Assembly: GCA_001029295.1 (NCBI GenBank) | Contig: LDXJ01000060.1 | Span: 62,127-126,126 of the forward strand | DNA from: Peptococcaceae bacterium CEB3 | GTDB lineage: Bacteria; Bacillota; Desulfitobacteriia; Desulfitobacteriales; Desulfitobacteriaceae | Direction of reading: 5' to 3' | Length of the DNA: 64,000 nucleotides | Shown here: piece after piece, positions 25,602-33,761 of the stretch | Layout of the letters: every line of letters begins with the position of its first letter | How positions within the stretch are numbered: the first letter of the stretch is position 1 | The notes under the pieces: model-generated | Told to the model about the DNA's origin: nothing | What the model saw: the letters and a program-made list of their open reading frames with translations, nothing else | Databases searched by the model: none | Translations under genes and position numbers: made by a program

Positions 25602-26852
25602 GTGATTACCGCTCTTAGACTGAGACAATTCAAGAGTTTCGAAGATGCGGAACTTAAAATAGGCGCATTGACAGTTCTTATGGGAACGAACGCTGCTGGT
25701 AAAAGTAATATTAGGGATGCTATCCGGTTCTTCCACGGAGTCTCCAGGGGCTACACGCTGGCAGAGATCTTGGGTGAAAAATGGATCGAAGGGGGTATTC
25801 TCCAATGGCGGGGAATTCGGGGCGGAACCCGCGAGGCGGCATATAGACACAAGAAAACCTTTAAACTTGGTTTGGACTTCAGTGTGAACGGAGGAACGTT
25901 CATTTCCTATGACATTGAGGTTGAACCGCGATTTAAGGGAAACGTTCCGCGAATCGTAAGAGAAAAACTCATTCGGGAATCCGATACAATCTATCAGGCG
26001 GAAAGCGATAATGATCCCAAACAGATCCATGTTAGAATCCTGAGGGGTGGAGACCTTCGCAAGGCCCATGTAGAGAGGGTTCTCTCTAATCAGCCTGTGC
26101 TTACTCAGTTGTTGGAAAAGATGACTGTGCGTAACGATTACAACGGTCAACAGGTCGTAAAAACGATCGAGGAGACTCTCAATAACCTGAAACAAATGAA
26201 GTTTCTCGATTTAAGCCCGGAGGCGATGCGGCAGCCTTCTACACCCGGACAGACTGTGCTCAGTGACAGGGGGGAAAATCTGTCCTCTGTTCTTCAAGTC
26301 ATGTGTCAGGATCCCGCTCAGAAACAAGGGCTGTTAGAATGGCTGAAAGAACTAACGCCCCTTGATGCTGTGGATTTTGAATTTCCGCTCGATCAAACCG
26401 GGAGGACGTTGGTCACCTTGATTGAAAAGGGGGGCCAAAAAGTTTCGGCGTACAGCGCCTCCGACGGGACATTGCGTTTCCTGTCTATAATTGTTGCTTT
26501 ACTGGGATCCCAGGGTACCCGCCTGTACGTATTGGAGGAACTGGAAAACGGCATTCACCCCACGCGCCTGCAGTTGCTGCTCCAATTAATGCAGGGTAAG
26601 GTGGCGGAAGGCAAAGTACAAGTGATAGCCACCACCCATTCGCCCCAATTGGTACGATTGCTGAATCCAGAAAACCGTTCTTTTGCTGCATTGGTGTACA
26701 GATTACCGGAACAAACAAATTCTAAGATCGTTCGGCTGGGAGATATCCCACACGCGGATGAGGTACTTAGCGCACATGATTTGGGACACTTGATGGAATC
26801 GGGCTGGATGGAAGATGCGGTTTTCTTCGGGGGAGCGGGGGACGAAAGATGA
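25602..26852 (+). CDS. AAA family (SMC/RecF/OLD-like) ATPase, possible defence protein
   Basis: A 416-aa ATPase of the AAA_15/AAA_21 type. The N-terminus ITALRLRQFKSFEDAELKIG and Walker A GTNAAGKSN (about residues 30-38) are those of RecF/OLD-like ATPases. The C-terminal half has an ABC-like region SDGTLRFLSIIVALL, Walker B LYVLEELENGIHP and switch His in VIATTHSPQLV. The GTG start follows GAGGTG. It overlaps the next gene by 4 bp (ATGA). By eye it is more AT-rich than its neighbours and it interrupts a purine cluster, suggesting acquisition by transfer. Such ATPases with a Toprim-like partner are common in phage defence; that role is inferred here. Confidence 0.78.
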   Translation: MITALRLRQFKSFEDAELKIGALTVLMGTNAAGKSNIRDAIRFFHGVSRGYTLAEILGEKWIEGGILQWRGIRGGTREAAYRHKKTFKLGLDFSVNGGTFISYDIEVEPRFKGNVPRIVREKLIRESDTIYQAESDNDPKQIHVRILRGGDLRKAHVERVLSNQPVLTQLLEKMTVRNDYNGQQVVKTIEETLNNLKQMKFLDLSPEAMRQPSTPGQTVLSDRGENLSSVLQVMCQDPAQKQGLLEWLKELTPLDAVDFEFPLDQTGRTLVTLIEKGGQKVSAYSASDGTLRFLSIIVALLGSQGTRLYVLEELENGIHPTRLQLLLQLMQGKVAEGKVQVIATTHSPQLVRLLNPENRSFAALVYRLPEQTNSKIVRLGDIPHADEVLSAHDLGHLMESGWMEDAVFFGGAGDER

Positions 26853-27445
26853 ATGTTTTAGTCATTCCTGAAGATTTTCGTAAAGATCAATATATTCTTG
26901 CACCTATCATTAAAGCCATGTTTAATTACCTTGGTAAGCCTAAAGCAAAAGTTGCTGTTTGCCGGGATCCCCTTTTAGGTGGAGTTCATCAGGCTTTAAG
27001 ATGGGAGACAATAGCTGGCGTAATTGATCGTTACAAGGGAATGATTGATATATTTGTTCTCTGCGTAGACAGAGATGGCATTTTGGGGAGAAAGCAACAG
27101 CTGGGGGAGATCGAGCGTTCAGCCGCAACTCGCTTGGAGGATCATCGTCATTTTTTTGCCGAAAATGCTTGGCAGGAGCTTGAGGTATGGGTCTTGGCTG
27201 GTCATGATTTGCCCAAGGATTGGAAGTGGGTGGATGTACGTCAAGAGGTCAATCCTAAGGAAACCTATTATGTGCCGTACGCAAAAAACCGAGGACTATG
27301 GCAAAGGCCGGGAGAAGGAAGGGTAGCCTTGTCCTTGGAGGCAGCTCGGAGATATGAAAGAATTCGTGGCTTATGCCCAGAAGACATTGGGCTGTTAGAG
27401 AGCAGGATTAGGCAGGTCCTGGAGAGACAGTCCAGAGAATTGTAG
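26849..27445 (+). CDS. Toprim-like protein paired with the AAA ATPase
   Basis: A 198-aa protein without a family I can name firmly. An early acidic residue in VLVIPEDF, the DxD-like VLCVDRDGI (about residues 72-80) and a further Glu in AENAWQELEVW follow the spacing of Toprim-type metal sites, as in OLD-family, RloB or DUF4276-type nucleases. It is translated from the ATGA overlap with the ATPase gene, so the two products probably act together. The sequence is AT-rich (about 45% G+C in a line I counted). Nuclease activity is inferred only. Confidence 0.65.
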   Translation: MNVLVIPEDFRKDQYILAPIIKAMFNYLGKPKAKVAVCRDPLLGGVHQALRWETIAGVIDRYKGMIDIFVLCVDRDGILGRKQQLGEIERSAATRLEDHRHFFAENAWQELEVWVLAGHDLPKDWKWVDVRQEVNPKETYYVPYAKNRGLWQRPGEGRVALSLEAARRYERIRGLCPEDIGLLESRIRQVLERQSREL

Positions 27446-27468
27446 AGGTCGGAAGGTATCGTCTCAAA

Positions 27469-27806
27469 GAGAAACGCACAGGGTCTCGTCAAAGTTAACG
27501 AGCGAGCGTTGCAAGTGCTTAGCGAACCTTTCAGGCAAAGGAGCGTCCGCGCACGCAGAAGGCGCAGCGTTAGAACGCGCCTCAGACGTCAGTCCACGGT
27601 GCGGACTGACGCCAAATGCGCCCGACAGGGCAACAGCATTTGGATCCCACTGCTCGATACCCAGAGGTTAGGCGCGTTAGCGGAGCCTTCGAGTACGCAG
27701 CTCCGGCGCCAAGGTGAGCGTGCACTGCAGAGCCGCTCGTGGACCCAAGAGTGCTGTAAAGTGCACAGATAGCCACAGGACTTTGATGTTTCCCTGGAGA
27801 AACGCA
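27469..27806 (+). ncRNA. Candidate structured non-coding RNA bounded by an 11-nt direct repeat
   Basis: No convincing gene fills this stretch, but it is packed with consecutive hairpins: CCTTT/AAAGG (27527), GGCG-CGTT/AACG-CGCC (27561-27581), CGTCAGTCC/GGACTGACG (27587-27611), CCAAATGC/GCATTTGG with an inner GCCC/GGGC (27612-27643), GGCGC-GGAGC/GCTCC-GCGCC (27671-27710) and GTGCAC/GTGCAC (27720, 27761). GAGAAACGCAC stands at both ends (27469-27479 and 27797-27807), and an intrinsic terminator follows at once. It could be a non-coding RNA or a small structured mobile element. I could not match it to a known RNA family, and the strand is inferred from the terminator. Confidence 0.5.
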
Positions 27807-27837
27807 CCCCTGGTCTATGAAACCAGGGGGCGCTTTT
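27807..27837 (+). terminator. Intrinsic terminator after the AAA/Toprim/ncRNA segment
   Basis: CCCCTGGT (27807-27814) and ACCAGGGG (27822-27829) form the stem, followed by GGCGCTTTTGTG. Confidence 0.8.
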
Positions 27838-27891
27838 GTGTTCCGCTGGCAACCGTTTAACCCCTTTTGGCGGTAAAGGAAAAAGTCGCAA

Positions 27892-27999
27892 CTTAAGACA
27901 AATGTCTAACCTTAAGCTGTCTAGATTTTACCTGTCTAAATTTAAGCGCAAGCTTTATTGTCCAAGTTTAAGGGTCTAAGTTAAAGGTCTAAGCCAAAT
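27892..27999. promoter_or_regulatory. Array of TGTCTAARTTTAAG motifs, probable activator (YgeV) sites
   Basis: Degenerate copies of a 14-nt motif begin at 27903, 27918, 27933, 27959, 27973 and 27986, preceded by an inverted copy CTTAAGACA at 27892. They lie about 55-160 bp upstream of the dpaL sigma-54 promoter, where enhancer sites for sigma-54 activators are usually found. The activator gene ygeV is the next gene after dpaL. Confidence 0.6.
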
Positions 28000-28051
28000 A
28001 TATTGCCGCCTGGGTATAGTTTAGGGTGGCATATAGAGCGGAACGAGATTG

Positions 28052-28068
28052 TTGGCATGATTTTTGCA
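28052..28068 (+). promoter_or_regulatory. Sigma-54 promoter of dpaL
   Basis: TTGGCATGATTTTTGCA fits TGGCAY-N5-TTGCA with 10 bp between GG and GC, 55 bp ahead of the start codon. Confidence 0.8.
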
Positions 28069-28122
28069 TAGAAGTCTGGGGTGTTCGTGCCGGATGATCA
28101 TGGTTATGGAGGAGTTAAGAAA

Positions 28123-29358
28123 ATGAATACCCAAGACGAGAATGTTGTTTGGACCGCTAATTCTATGCAAAGGGAGAGCGTGTCTAAAGTTTCGGCGGAA
28201 CTGCTCAGCCAGGAGCAAGTCAGGATAGCCAGGGATTTCCACAGGACCCTACCGGGCTATAAACCCACTCCTTTGCAATCTCTCAACGCCCTTGCCAAGC
28301 ATCTTGGTGTGGGTGGGATCTATGTTAAAGATGAATCATATCGCTTCGGGCTGAAGGCGTTTAAGGCACTGGGAGGTTCTTATGCTATCGGGCGCTACCT
28401 GGCCGAGCGGCTGGATGAGAATATCGCCGACTTGCCATTCGAGAAGCTGACATCGCGTATGGTGCGGGAGAAACTGGGGAAAATTACATTTGCCACGACG
28501 ACGGACGGAAACCACGGCCGGGGTGTGGCTTGGACAGCGAAGCAGCTGCGGCAGCGAGCGGTGGTCTATATGCCCAAAGGATCGTCTCCGTACAGGTTGG
28601 CCAAAATCCGGGAAGAAGGGGCGGATGCATCGATCAGTGACTTGAATTATGATGATACCGTCCGCCTGACGGCCGCCAAAGCTCGGCGCGAGGGTTGGGT
28701 TGTCGTTCAGGATACGGCCTGGGAGGGGTACACGAAGATACCGGGCTGGATCATGCAGGGCTATGGGACGATGGTGGCCGAGGCTTTGGAGCAGCTGCGG
28801 GAGCGGAAAGCGGAAAGGCCGACTCACGTGTTTGTGCAAGCCGGAGTGGGGGCCTTGGCCGGTTCTGTGGTGGGATATCTCCTGTCGTCGTACGGATGCG
28901 GGACGGAGCGGCCCAAGACCGTGGTGGTGGAGTCCGACCGGGCAGCCTGTCTCTACCGTTCGGCCTTGGCCGGAGACGGCGTTCCCCGTTGTGTGGGTGG
29001 TGACATGGATACGATTATGGCGGGCTTGGCTTGCGGCGAAGTGAATGTTCTGGGGTGGGATGTCCTCCGCGCGGCCGCCGACATGTTTGTGGCTTGTCCC
29101 GACTGGGCCTCGGTCAAAGGGATGCGGATTTTGGGAAATCCGCTGCCGGGCGATCCGGCGGTTATTTCAGGCGAGTCAGGAGCGGTGACGACTGGATTGT
29201 TGTGGGCTCTTCTCTGTGATCCCGCCCTCAGGGAGGCGAGGAAGGCTTTGGAAATTGACGGGAGTTCCCGCGTTCTGCTGTTCAGTACGGAAGGAGACAC
29301 CGATCCGCTCCGTTATCGGGATATCGTCTGGGATCGGGTTTCTTCGGCGGCGCGCTGA
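28123..29358 (+). CDS. dpaL: 2,3-diaminopropionate ammonia-lyase
   Basis: A 411-aa fold-type-II PLP enzyme with strong similarity to E. coli DpaL/YgeX, which splits 2,3-diaminopropionate to pyruvate and two ammonia. The Lys in RFGLKAFKALGGSYA (about residue 78) is the expected Schiff-base residue, and TTDGNHGRGVAW is the substrate/cofactor loop. ATG 28123 follows GGAGG; upstream in-frame GTG 28081 is less likely. In purine-degrading anaerobes this enzyme is the late step yielding pyruvate. It has its own sigma-54 promoter, and the activator gene follows. Confidence 0.93.
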   Translation: MNTQDENVVWTANSMQRESVSKVSAELLSQEQVRIARDFHRTLPGYKPTPLQSLNALAKHLGVGGIYVKDESYRFGLKAFKALGGSYAIGRYLAERLDENIADLPFEKLTSRMVREKLGKITFATTTDGNHGRGVAWTAKQLRQRAVVYMPKGSSPYRLAKIREEGADASISDLNYDDTVRLTAAKARREGWVVVQDTAWEGYTKIPGWIMQGYGTMVAEALEQLRERKAERPTHVFVQAGVGALAGSVVGYLLSSYGCGTERPKTVVVESDRAACLYRSALAGDGVPRCVGGDMDTIMAGLACGEVNVLGWDVLRAAADMFVACPDWASVKGMRILGNPLPGDPAVISGESGAVTTGLLWALLCDPALREARKALEIDGSSRVLLFSTEGDTDPLRYRDIVWDRVSSAAR

Positions 29359-29467
29359 AATCACGGGTGAAATATTGGGCCTGGGGGGTGTCCGAGGAAG
29401 GAATTCCCAAGGAAAGGGCGAATATTAGGGAAAAAACCCGTGCAGGGTCGCGGTGAGGGTGTGTGTC

Positions 29468-31237
29468 ATGGATAGTTTGTACGACATCGAGACAACGGTT
29501 CGCCAAACGGCGGAGGCCATTGCCGCCGCCTTGAAAATCGAGGTTGAGATTGCCGGCGCCGATTTGACCCGCGTGGCTGGAACCGGCACTTACAGCAGCC
29601 GCTGCGGTTTGCGGATGGAGGACAGCTTTGTTTACCGGCACGTTTTGGCCAGCGGGGAACCGGTCATTATCGATAAGCCGGGGTATGATCCGCTCTGTGA
29701 ACCCTGTGCCAGCCGCCGCAACTGTCTGGAGTTTGCCGAGGTGGCTATGCCCATCAAAGCGGAAGGTTCCATCATTGGGGTCATCGGTTTGATCAGTTTC
29801 GATGAAGAGCAAACCCAACGCCTCTTGGAAAATAAGGATTCGTTGTTACGCTTTCTGGACAAGATGGCGGAACTCATGGCGGCCAAGGCCATTGAACATC
29901 GCCAAAACCGGGAGCGGGAACTTTTGACCGGTCAGCTGTTGACGGTGCTCAATTTCCTGAATGACGGGATTCTCCTGACGGACGCGGAGCGCAGGGTGAC
30001 ACATTACAATCGTTTGGCGCAAAAATTGCTGGATATTCCTGAGACAAAGTATACCCCGCTCTTCCAGCTGCTGGATGAGAAAAAGTTGTGGCGAAGCGTA
30101 GAAGGGGGAGAGGTGTTTTCCGGCCAGGTTAAAGGCAAGAGGGTAGCCAGCCAGTTTTATTGTGACGCTGTGCCGATTGCCAACGGTGAGCAGATCGAGG
30201 GTGCCGTCATTACCCTCAAGGATGTGCAACAGATCAAAAAACTGGTGAAGGCGGCTACGGAAACGGAGATCGAGACCCACTTTTCGGAGATCATAGCGGC
30301 CAGTGCCAAGATGAAGCGTTTGAAAGAGCTGGCCCTCAAGGTTGCGCCGAGTAACGCCACCCTGTTAATTCAGGGTGAGAGCGGCACCGGCAAAGAGTTG
30401 CTGGCCCGAGCCATTCATCAAAGAAGCAAACGCCGGGACAATTCTTTCATAACGATTAACTGCGGCGCGATTCCGGAGAACCTGCTGGAGAGCGAATTGT
30501 TCGGTTATGACGAGGGGGCCTTTACCGGGGCCCGCAGGGGCGGTAAATTAGGCAAGTTTGAGCTGGCCCACAACGGGACGATCTTCTTGGATGAAATAGG
30601 GGACATGCCCTTGCATTTGCAGGTGAAGATTCTTCGGGTTCTGCAGGAGCGGAGAGTGGAACGCGTGGGAGGGCTGCACTCGATTCCGGTGGATGTAAGG
30701 GTTATAGCCGCGACGAACCGGGATTTGGAAAGCATGGTGAAGACCGGCGAATTCCGCGAGGATTTGTTTTACCGTTTAAATGTAATTCCCCTATATATTC
30801 CGCCTTTGCGGGAACGTCAAGAAGATGTCCCTCTTTTGATCCGGTTTTATCTCGAACACTATTCCCAGGTTACCGGTAAATCCGTCCGGGGTATCTCACC
30901 GGAAGCCTTAAGGATTCTGACACGTTACGCCTGGCCGGGAAATGTGCGTGAATTGGGGAATGTGGTGGAGTACAGTGTGACGATGACTCCCGGGGAATAT
31001 ATTACCGCGGAGTTCCTGCCGGTCAGAGTGGTCGAAGGCTCCCGGTCCGGGTCGCCTGAGAACTCGTCTTTGAACTTGAAGACCTTGGAAAAAGAGGCTA
31101 TTATCAAAGCTTTGACGGCGGCGGAAGAAGAAGGAAACAAGGAGGGGGCGGCCAAGATCCTCGGGATCAGCCGGGCCACACTCTACCGCAAGATTAAGGA
31201 ATACAACATCCGGGAACAAACCGTGTTTAAAGTGTGA
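29468..31237 (+). CDS. ygeV: Sigma-54-dependent transcriptional activator
   Basis: A 589-aa activator matching E. coli YgeV in layout. Residues 1-140 form a GAF-like sensor with Cys46 and the cluster DPLCEPCASRRNC (Cys77, Cys80, Cys86), a possible metal, Fe-S or redox site also present in E. coli YgeV. A PAS-like domain covers about 150-265. The AAA+ domain has GESGTGKE (303-310) and GAFTGA (350-355), the sigma-54 contact loop. A Fis-type helix-turn-helix ends the protein (GAAKILGISRATLYRKI). Its genome position and the nearby sigma-54 promoters make it the probable master activator of the purine genes. Confidence 0.92.
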   Translation: MDSLYDIETTVRQTAEAIAAALKIEVEIAGADLTRVAGTGTYSSRCGLRMEDSFVYRHVLASGEPVIIDKPGYDPLCEPCASRRNCLEFAEVAMPIKAEGSIIGVIGLISFDEEQTQRLLENKDSLLRFLDKMAELMAAKAIEHRQNRERELLTGQLLTVLNFLNDGILLTDAERRVTHYNRLAQKLLDIPETKYTPLFQLLDEKKLWRSVEGGEVFSGQVKGKRVASQFYCDAVPIANGEQIEGAVITLKDVQQIKKLVKAATETEIETHFSEIIAASAKMKRLKELALKVAPSNATLLIQGESGTGKELLARAIHQRSKRRDNSFITINCGAIPENLLESELFGYDEGAFTGARRGGKLGKFELAHNGTIFLDEIGDMPLHLQVKILRVLQERRVERVGGLHSIPVDVRVIAATNRDLESMVKTGEFREDLFYRLNVIPLYIPPLRERQEDVPLLIRFYLEHYSQVTGKSVRGISPEALRILTRYAWPGNVRELGNVVEYSVTMTPGEYITAEFLPVRVVEGSRSGSPENSSLNLKTLEKEAIIKALTAAEEEGNKEGAAKILGISRATLYRKIKEYNIREQTVFKV

Positions 31238-31273
31238 GAGAGCAGGGAGCAGGTATCAGCGCAGGTATCAAAT

Positions 31274-31313
31274 CAAGTCTCGAGTCTCATCCTGAGACTT
31301 GAGTCCGGGTTTT
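31274..31313 (+). terminator. Hairpin after ygeV
   Basis: CAAGTCTC (31274-31281) pairs with GAGACTTG (31294-31301) over a 12-nt loop; GTTTT follows at 31310. It lies between ygeV and the sigma-54 promoter of ygeY. Confidence 0.4.
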
Positions 31314-31361
31314 GGGTCATTCGGATCAAAGCGTGCTTCCGCTCTTGCGGTGTGCGGCGCT

Positions 31362-31378
31362 TTGGCCCCTTTCTTGCA
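31362..31378 (+). promoter_or_regulatory. Sigma-54 promoter of the ygeY-ygeW-carbamate kinase-hydantoinase operon
   Basis: TTGGCCCCTTTCTTGCA keeps GG and GC exactly 10 bp apart and ends in TTGCA. It lies 50 bp ahead of ygeY. Confidence 0.75.
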
Positions 31379-31427
31379 TGTAAAGTCAGTGGGCGGATTT
31401 TTAAGCAAAAGACGAAGGGAGTTTAGG

Positions 31428-32678
31428 TTGAAGATGGATTATGCTCAGGTCTTAGCGCTGGCCAAGAAGTACGAACCGGATATAAGCCGCTTTTTGCGAG
31501 ATATGATTGCCATTCCCAGCGAGAGCTGCCAGGAAGGGGCGGTGGTTCAGCGGATCAAAGCGGAGATGGAAAAAGTGGGCTTTGACCGGGTTACGATCGA
31601 TCCTATGGGCAATATTCTGGGCTATATCGGCCACGGTTCCCATTTGATCGCGATGGACGCCCACATTGATACGGTGGGAGTGGGAGATCCCGACTTGTGG
31701 AATTACGACCCACATCAAGGGTACGAAGATGACAAGATCATCATCGGACGGGGCGGCAGCGACCAAGAGGGCGGCATGGCTTCTATGGTCTACGCCGGTA
31801 AGATCATTAAAGAACTCGGGTTAGAGGATGATTACACTTTGGTCGTGGTGGGATCCGTTCAGGAGGAAGACTGTGACGGCTTGTGCTGGCAGTACATTGT
31901 GAACGAAGACGAGCTCAAGCCCGAGTTCGTCGTGATTACAGAACCGACTGACGGGAAGATCTACCGGGGACACCGGGGCCGGATGGAGATAAAAGTGCTG
32001 ACCAAGGGTGTCAGTTGTCACGGCTCAGCTCCCGAACGGGGGGACAATGCCATATTTAAGATGGCCCCGATCCTGACGGAGTTGCGCGCTTTGCATGAAA
32101 ACCTGACAGATCACGCTTTCCTGGGCAAAGGCAGTCTGACCGTCTCCGAGATCTTCTTCACTTCTCCTTCACGCTGCGCCGTGGCCGACAGTTGCTGGAT
32201 TTCCATTGACAGGCGCTTGACGGCCGGTGAAACCGCTGAGTTTGCCCTGCAACAAATCCGTAACCTTCCTGCGGTGAAAGCGACTGAGGCGGAAGTTTCC
32301 CTCTACGGTTATGAGCGGCCCGCTTACACAGGGCTGGTATACCCGACTGAATCCTATTTCCCGACTTGGCTCATTGAAGAGGAACATCCGGTCTGCAATA
32401 TGGTGCAAGAAGCTTACAGTTCACTCTTTCACGAGCAGGCGGTTCTGGACAAATGGACCTTTTCCACCAACGGAGTGTCGATCATGGGGCGCTATGGGAT
32501 TCCCTGCATCGGCTTCGGTCCGGGCCATGAGGATCAAGCCCATGCCCCCAATGAAAGGACCTGGAAGAAGGAGCTTGTCAATGCGGCGGCGATGTACGCC
32601 GCGATTCCCCAGCTTTTTGTGCAAAAATATGCGGCCAAAATGCCGAAGAGCACGGAGAACCTACTGAGAGTGGATTGA
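31428..32678 (+). CDS. ygeY: YgeY family M20-type peptidase/deacetylase-like hydrolase
   Basis: A 416-aa zinc hydrolase of the M20 family, clearly matching E. coli YgeY. Metal and catalytic residues are seen in [21 protein letters not shown] and VQEEDCDG. The dimerisation domain begins near residue 190 with RGRMEIKV. In anaerobic purine clusters YgeY is thought to cleave an amide-type intermediate before DpaL; the substrate is inferred. The start is taken as TTG 31428, 7 nt after GAAGGGAG; ATG 31434 is possible. Confidence 0.9.
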   Translation: MKMDYAQVLALAKKYEPDISRFLRDMIAIPSESCQEGAVVQRIKAEMEKVGFDRVTIDPMGNILGYIGHGSHLIAMDAHIDTVGVGDPDLWNYDPHQGYEDDKIIIGRGGSDQEGGMASMVYAGKIIKELGLEDDYTLVVVGSVQEEDCDGLCWQYIVNEDELKPEFVVITEPTDGKIYRGHRGRMEIKVLTKGVSCHGSAPERGDNAIFKMAPILTELRALHENLTDHAFLGKGSLTVSEIFFTSPSRCAVADSCWISIDRRLTAGETAEFALQQIRNLPAVKATEAEVSLYGYERPAYTGLVYPTESYFPTWLIEEEHPVCNMVQEAYSSLFHEQAVLDKWTFSTNGVSIMGRYGIPCIGFGPGHEDQAHAPNERTWKKELVNAAAMYAAIPQLFVQKYAAKMPKSTENLLRVD

Positions 32679-32751
32679 GGCGAACACGGAGCTCCTGAGA
32701 ACGCGGGGCTCTAACTGGAAATCGAGCGAAACGAAGGAGGATAAGTCCAAG

Positions 32752-33759
32752 ATGCAAACGATTTTTCACGGCAGGCATTTTATCAATCTGGAGGATTTCA
32801 CCAAAGAAGAAGTTGACACCATGCTGGAGGTGTCCTTCGATTTAAAGAAGAAGTTTGCCATGGGGGAACCGACACCTTATCTGGTCAACAAGACCATGTT
32901 TCTCATATTCTTTGAGCAGTCGACCCGTACTCGCAATTCGATGGAAGCGGGCTTGGCCCAACTGGGCGGCCACGCCGGCTTTTTGGACAGCAGCAATATG
33001 CAGGTTTCCCACGGCGAGAGCGCCAAAGACACGGCGATCATCCTGTCCCGCTTCGGCCACGCGATTGCCTGCCGCTATTGCAACTGGGGTTACGGCAATA
33101 AGTACCTGAACGAGATGGCGAAATGGTCTACCGCTCCGGTGATGAATCTGCAATGCGACCTCTACCATCCCTTCCAAGCTCTGGCTGACCTGATGACGAT
33201 GCAGGAGAAAATCGGTAAAGATCTGAAGCGCGTAAAAGTGTCTATCATCTGGGCTTATGCCGAAAGCCACAAGAAGCCGATTTCCGTACCGGTGTCCCAG
33301 ATTCTCCTCTTCCCCCGTTATGGCATGGATGTCGTCCTGGCCCACCCGAAGGGTTGGGAACTGCCGGATTGGGTGATCGAGCAGGCCAAGGCTAACGCGG
33401 CTAAGTTCGGTGGGAGTGTGACTGTTACGGACAATGAGGAAGAAGCCTATCAGGGAGCCAACATCGTGATCCCCAAGAACTGGGGGAGCTGGGTGACCGA
33501 CCAAACGGGCGCCGCCCCGGTCGGCGCCACCGCTGTCATCGATGACAAGCTCAAGGCCCAGAAGGGTTGGAAATGTACGGAAGCGAAGATGGCCTTGGCC
33601 GACAAAGATGTGGTCTATATGCACGCCCTGCCGGCGGATCGTAATAACGAGGTCGAGGATTCCGTCATTGACGGGCCGCACTCGATCGTCTATGACGAAG
33701 CGGAGAACCGCATCCATACGGCCAAAGCCGTGATGACTTTATTGATGGGTGGAAGATAA
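32752..33759 (+). CDS. ygeW: YgeW-type carbamoyltransferase
   Basis: A 335-aa member of the aspartate/ornithine transcarbamoylase superfamily, YgeW subgroup (knotted carbamoyltransferase). The carbamoyl-phosphate site is FFEQSTRTRNS, with HPFQALADLMT in the second domain. Its natural substrate is not established; in purine clusters it is expected to run in the phosphorolytic direction, giving carbamoyl phosphate for the next enzyme. ATG 32752 follows AAGGAGG. The carbamate kinase gene starts 2 bp after its stop. Confidence 0.92.
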   Translation: MQTIFHGRHFINLEDFTKEEVDTMLEVSFDLKKKFAMGEPTPYLVNKTMFLIFFEQSTRTRNSMEAGLAQLGGHAGFLDSSNMQVSHGESAKDTAIILSRFGHAIACRYCNWGYGNKYLNEMAKWSTAPVMNLQCDLYHPFQALADLMTMQEKIGKDLKRVKVSIIWAYAESHKKPISVPVSQILLFPRYGMDVVLAHPKGWELPDWVIEQAKANAAKFGGSVTVTDNEEEAYQGANIVIPKNWGSWVTDQTGAAPVGATAVIDDKLKAQKGWKCTEAKMALADKDVVYMHALPADRNNEVEDSVIDGPHSIVYDEAENRIHTAKAVMTLLMGGR

Positions 33760-33761
33760 AC

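Noticed and set aside
27520-27560. Glycine riboswitch-like words (CTTTCAGGCAAAGGAG) in the structured segment
   Set aside because: Only the CAGGCAAAGG part fits; the conserved GGAGAG and CACCGAAGGGGCAA parts of the glycine aptamer are not in place.
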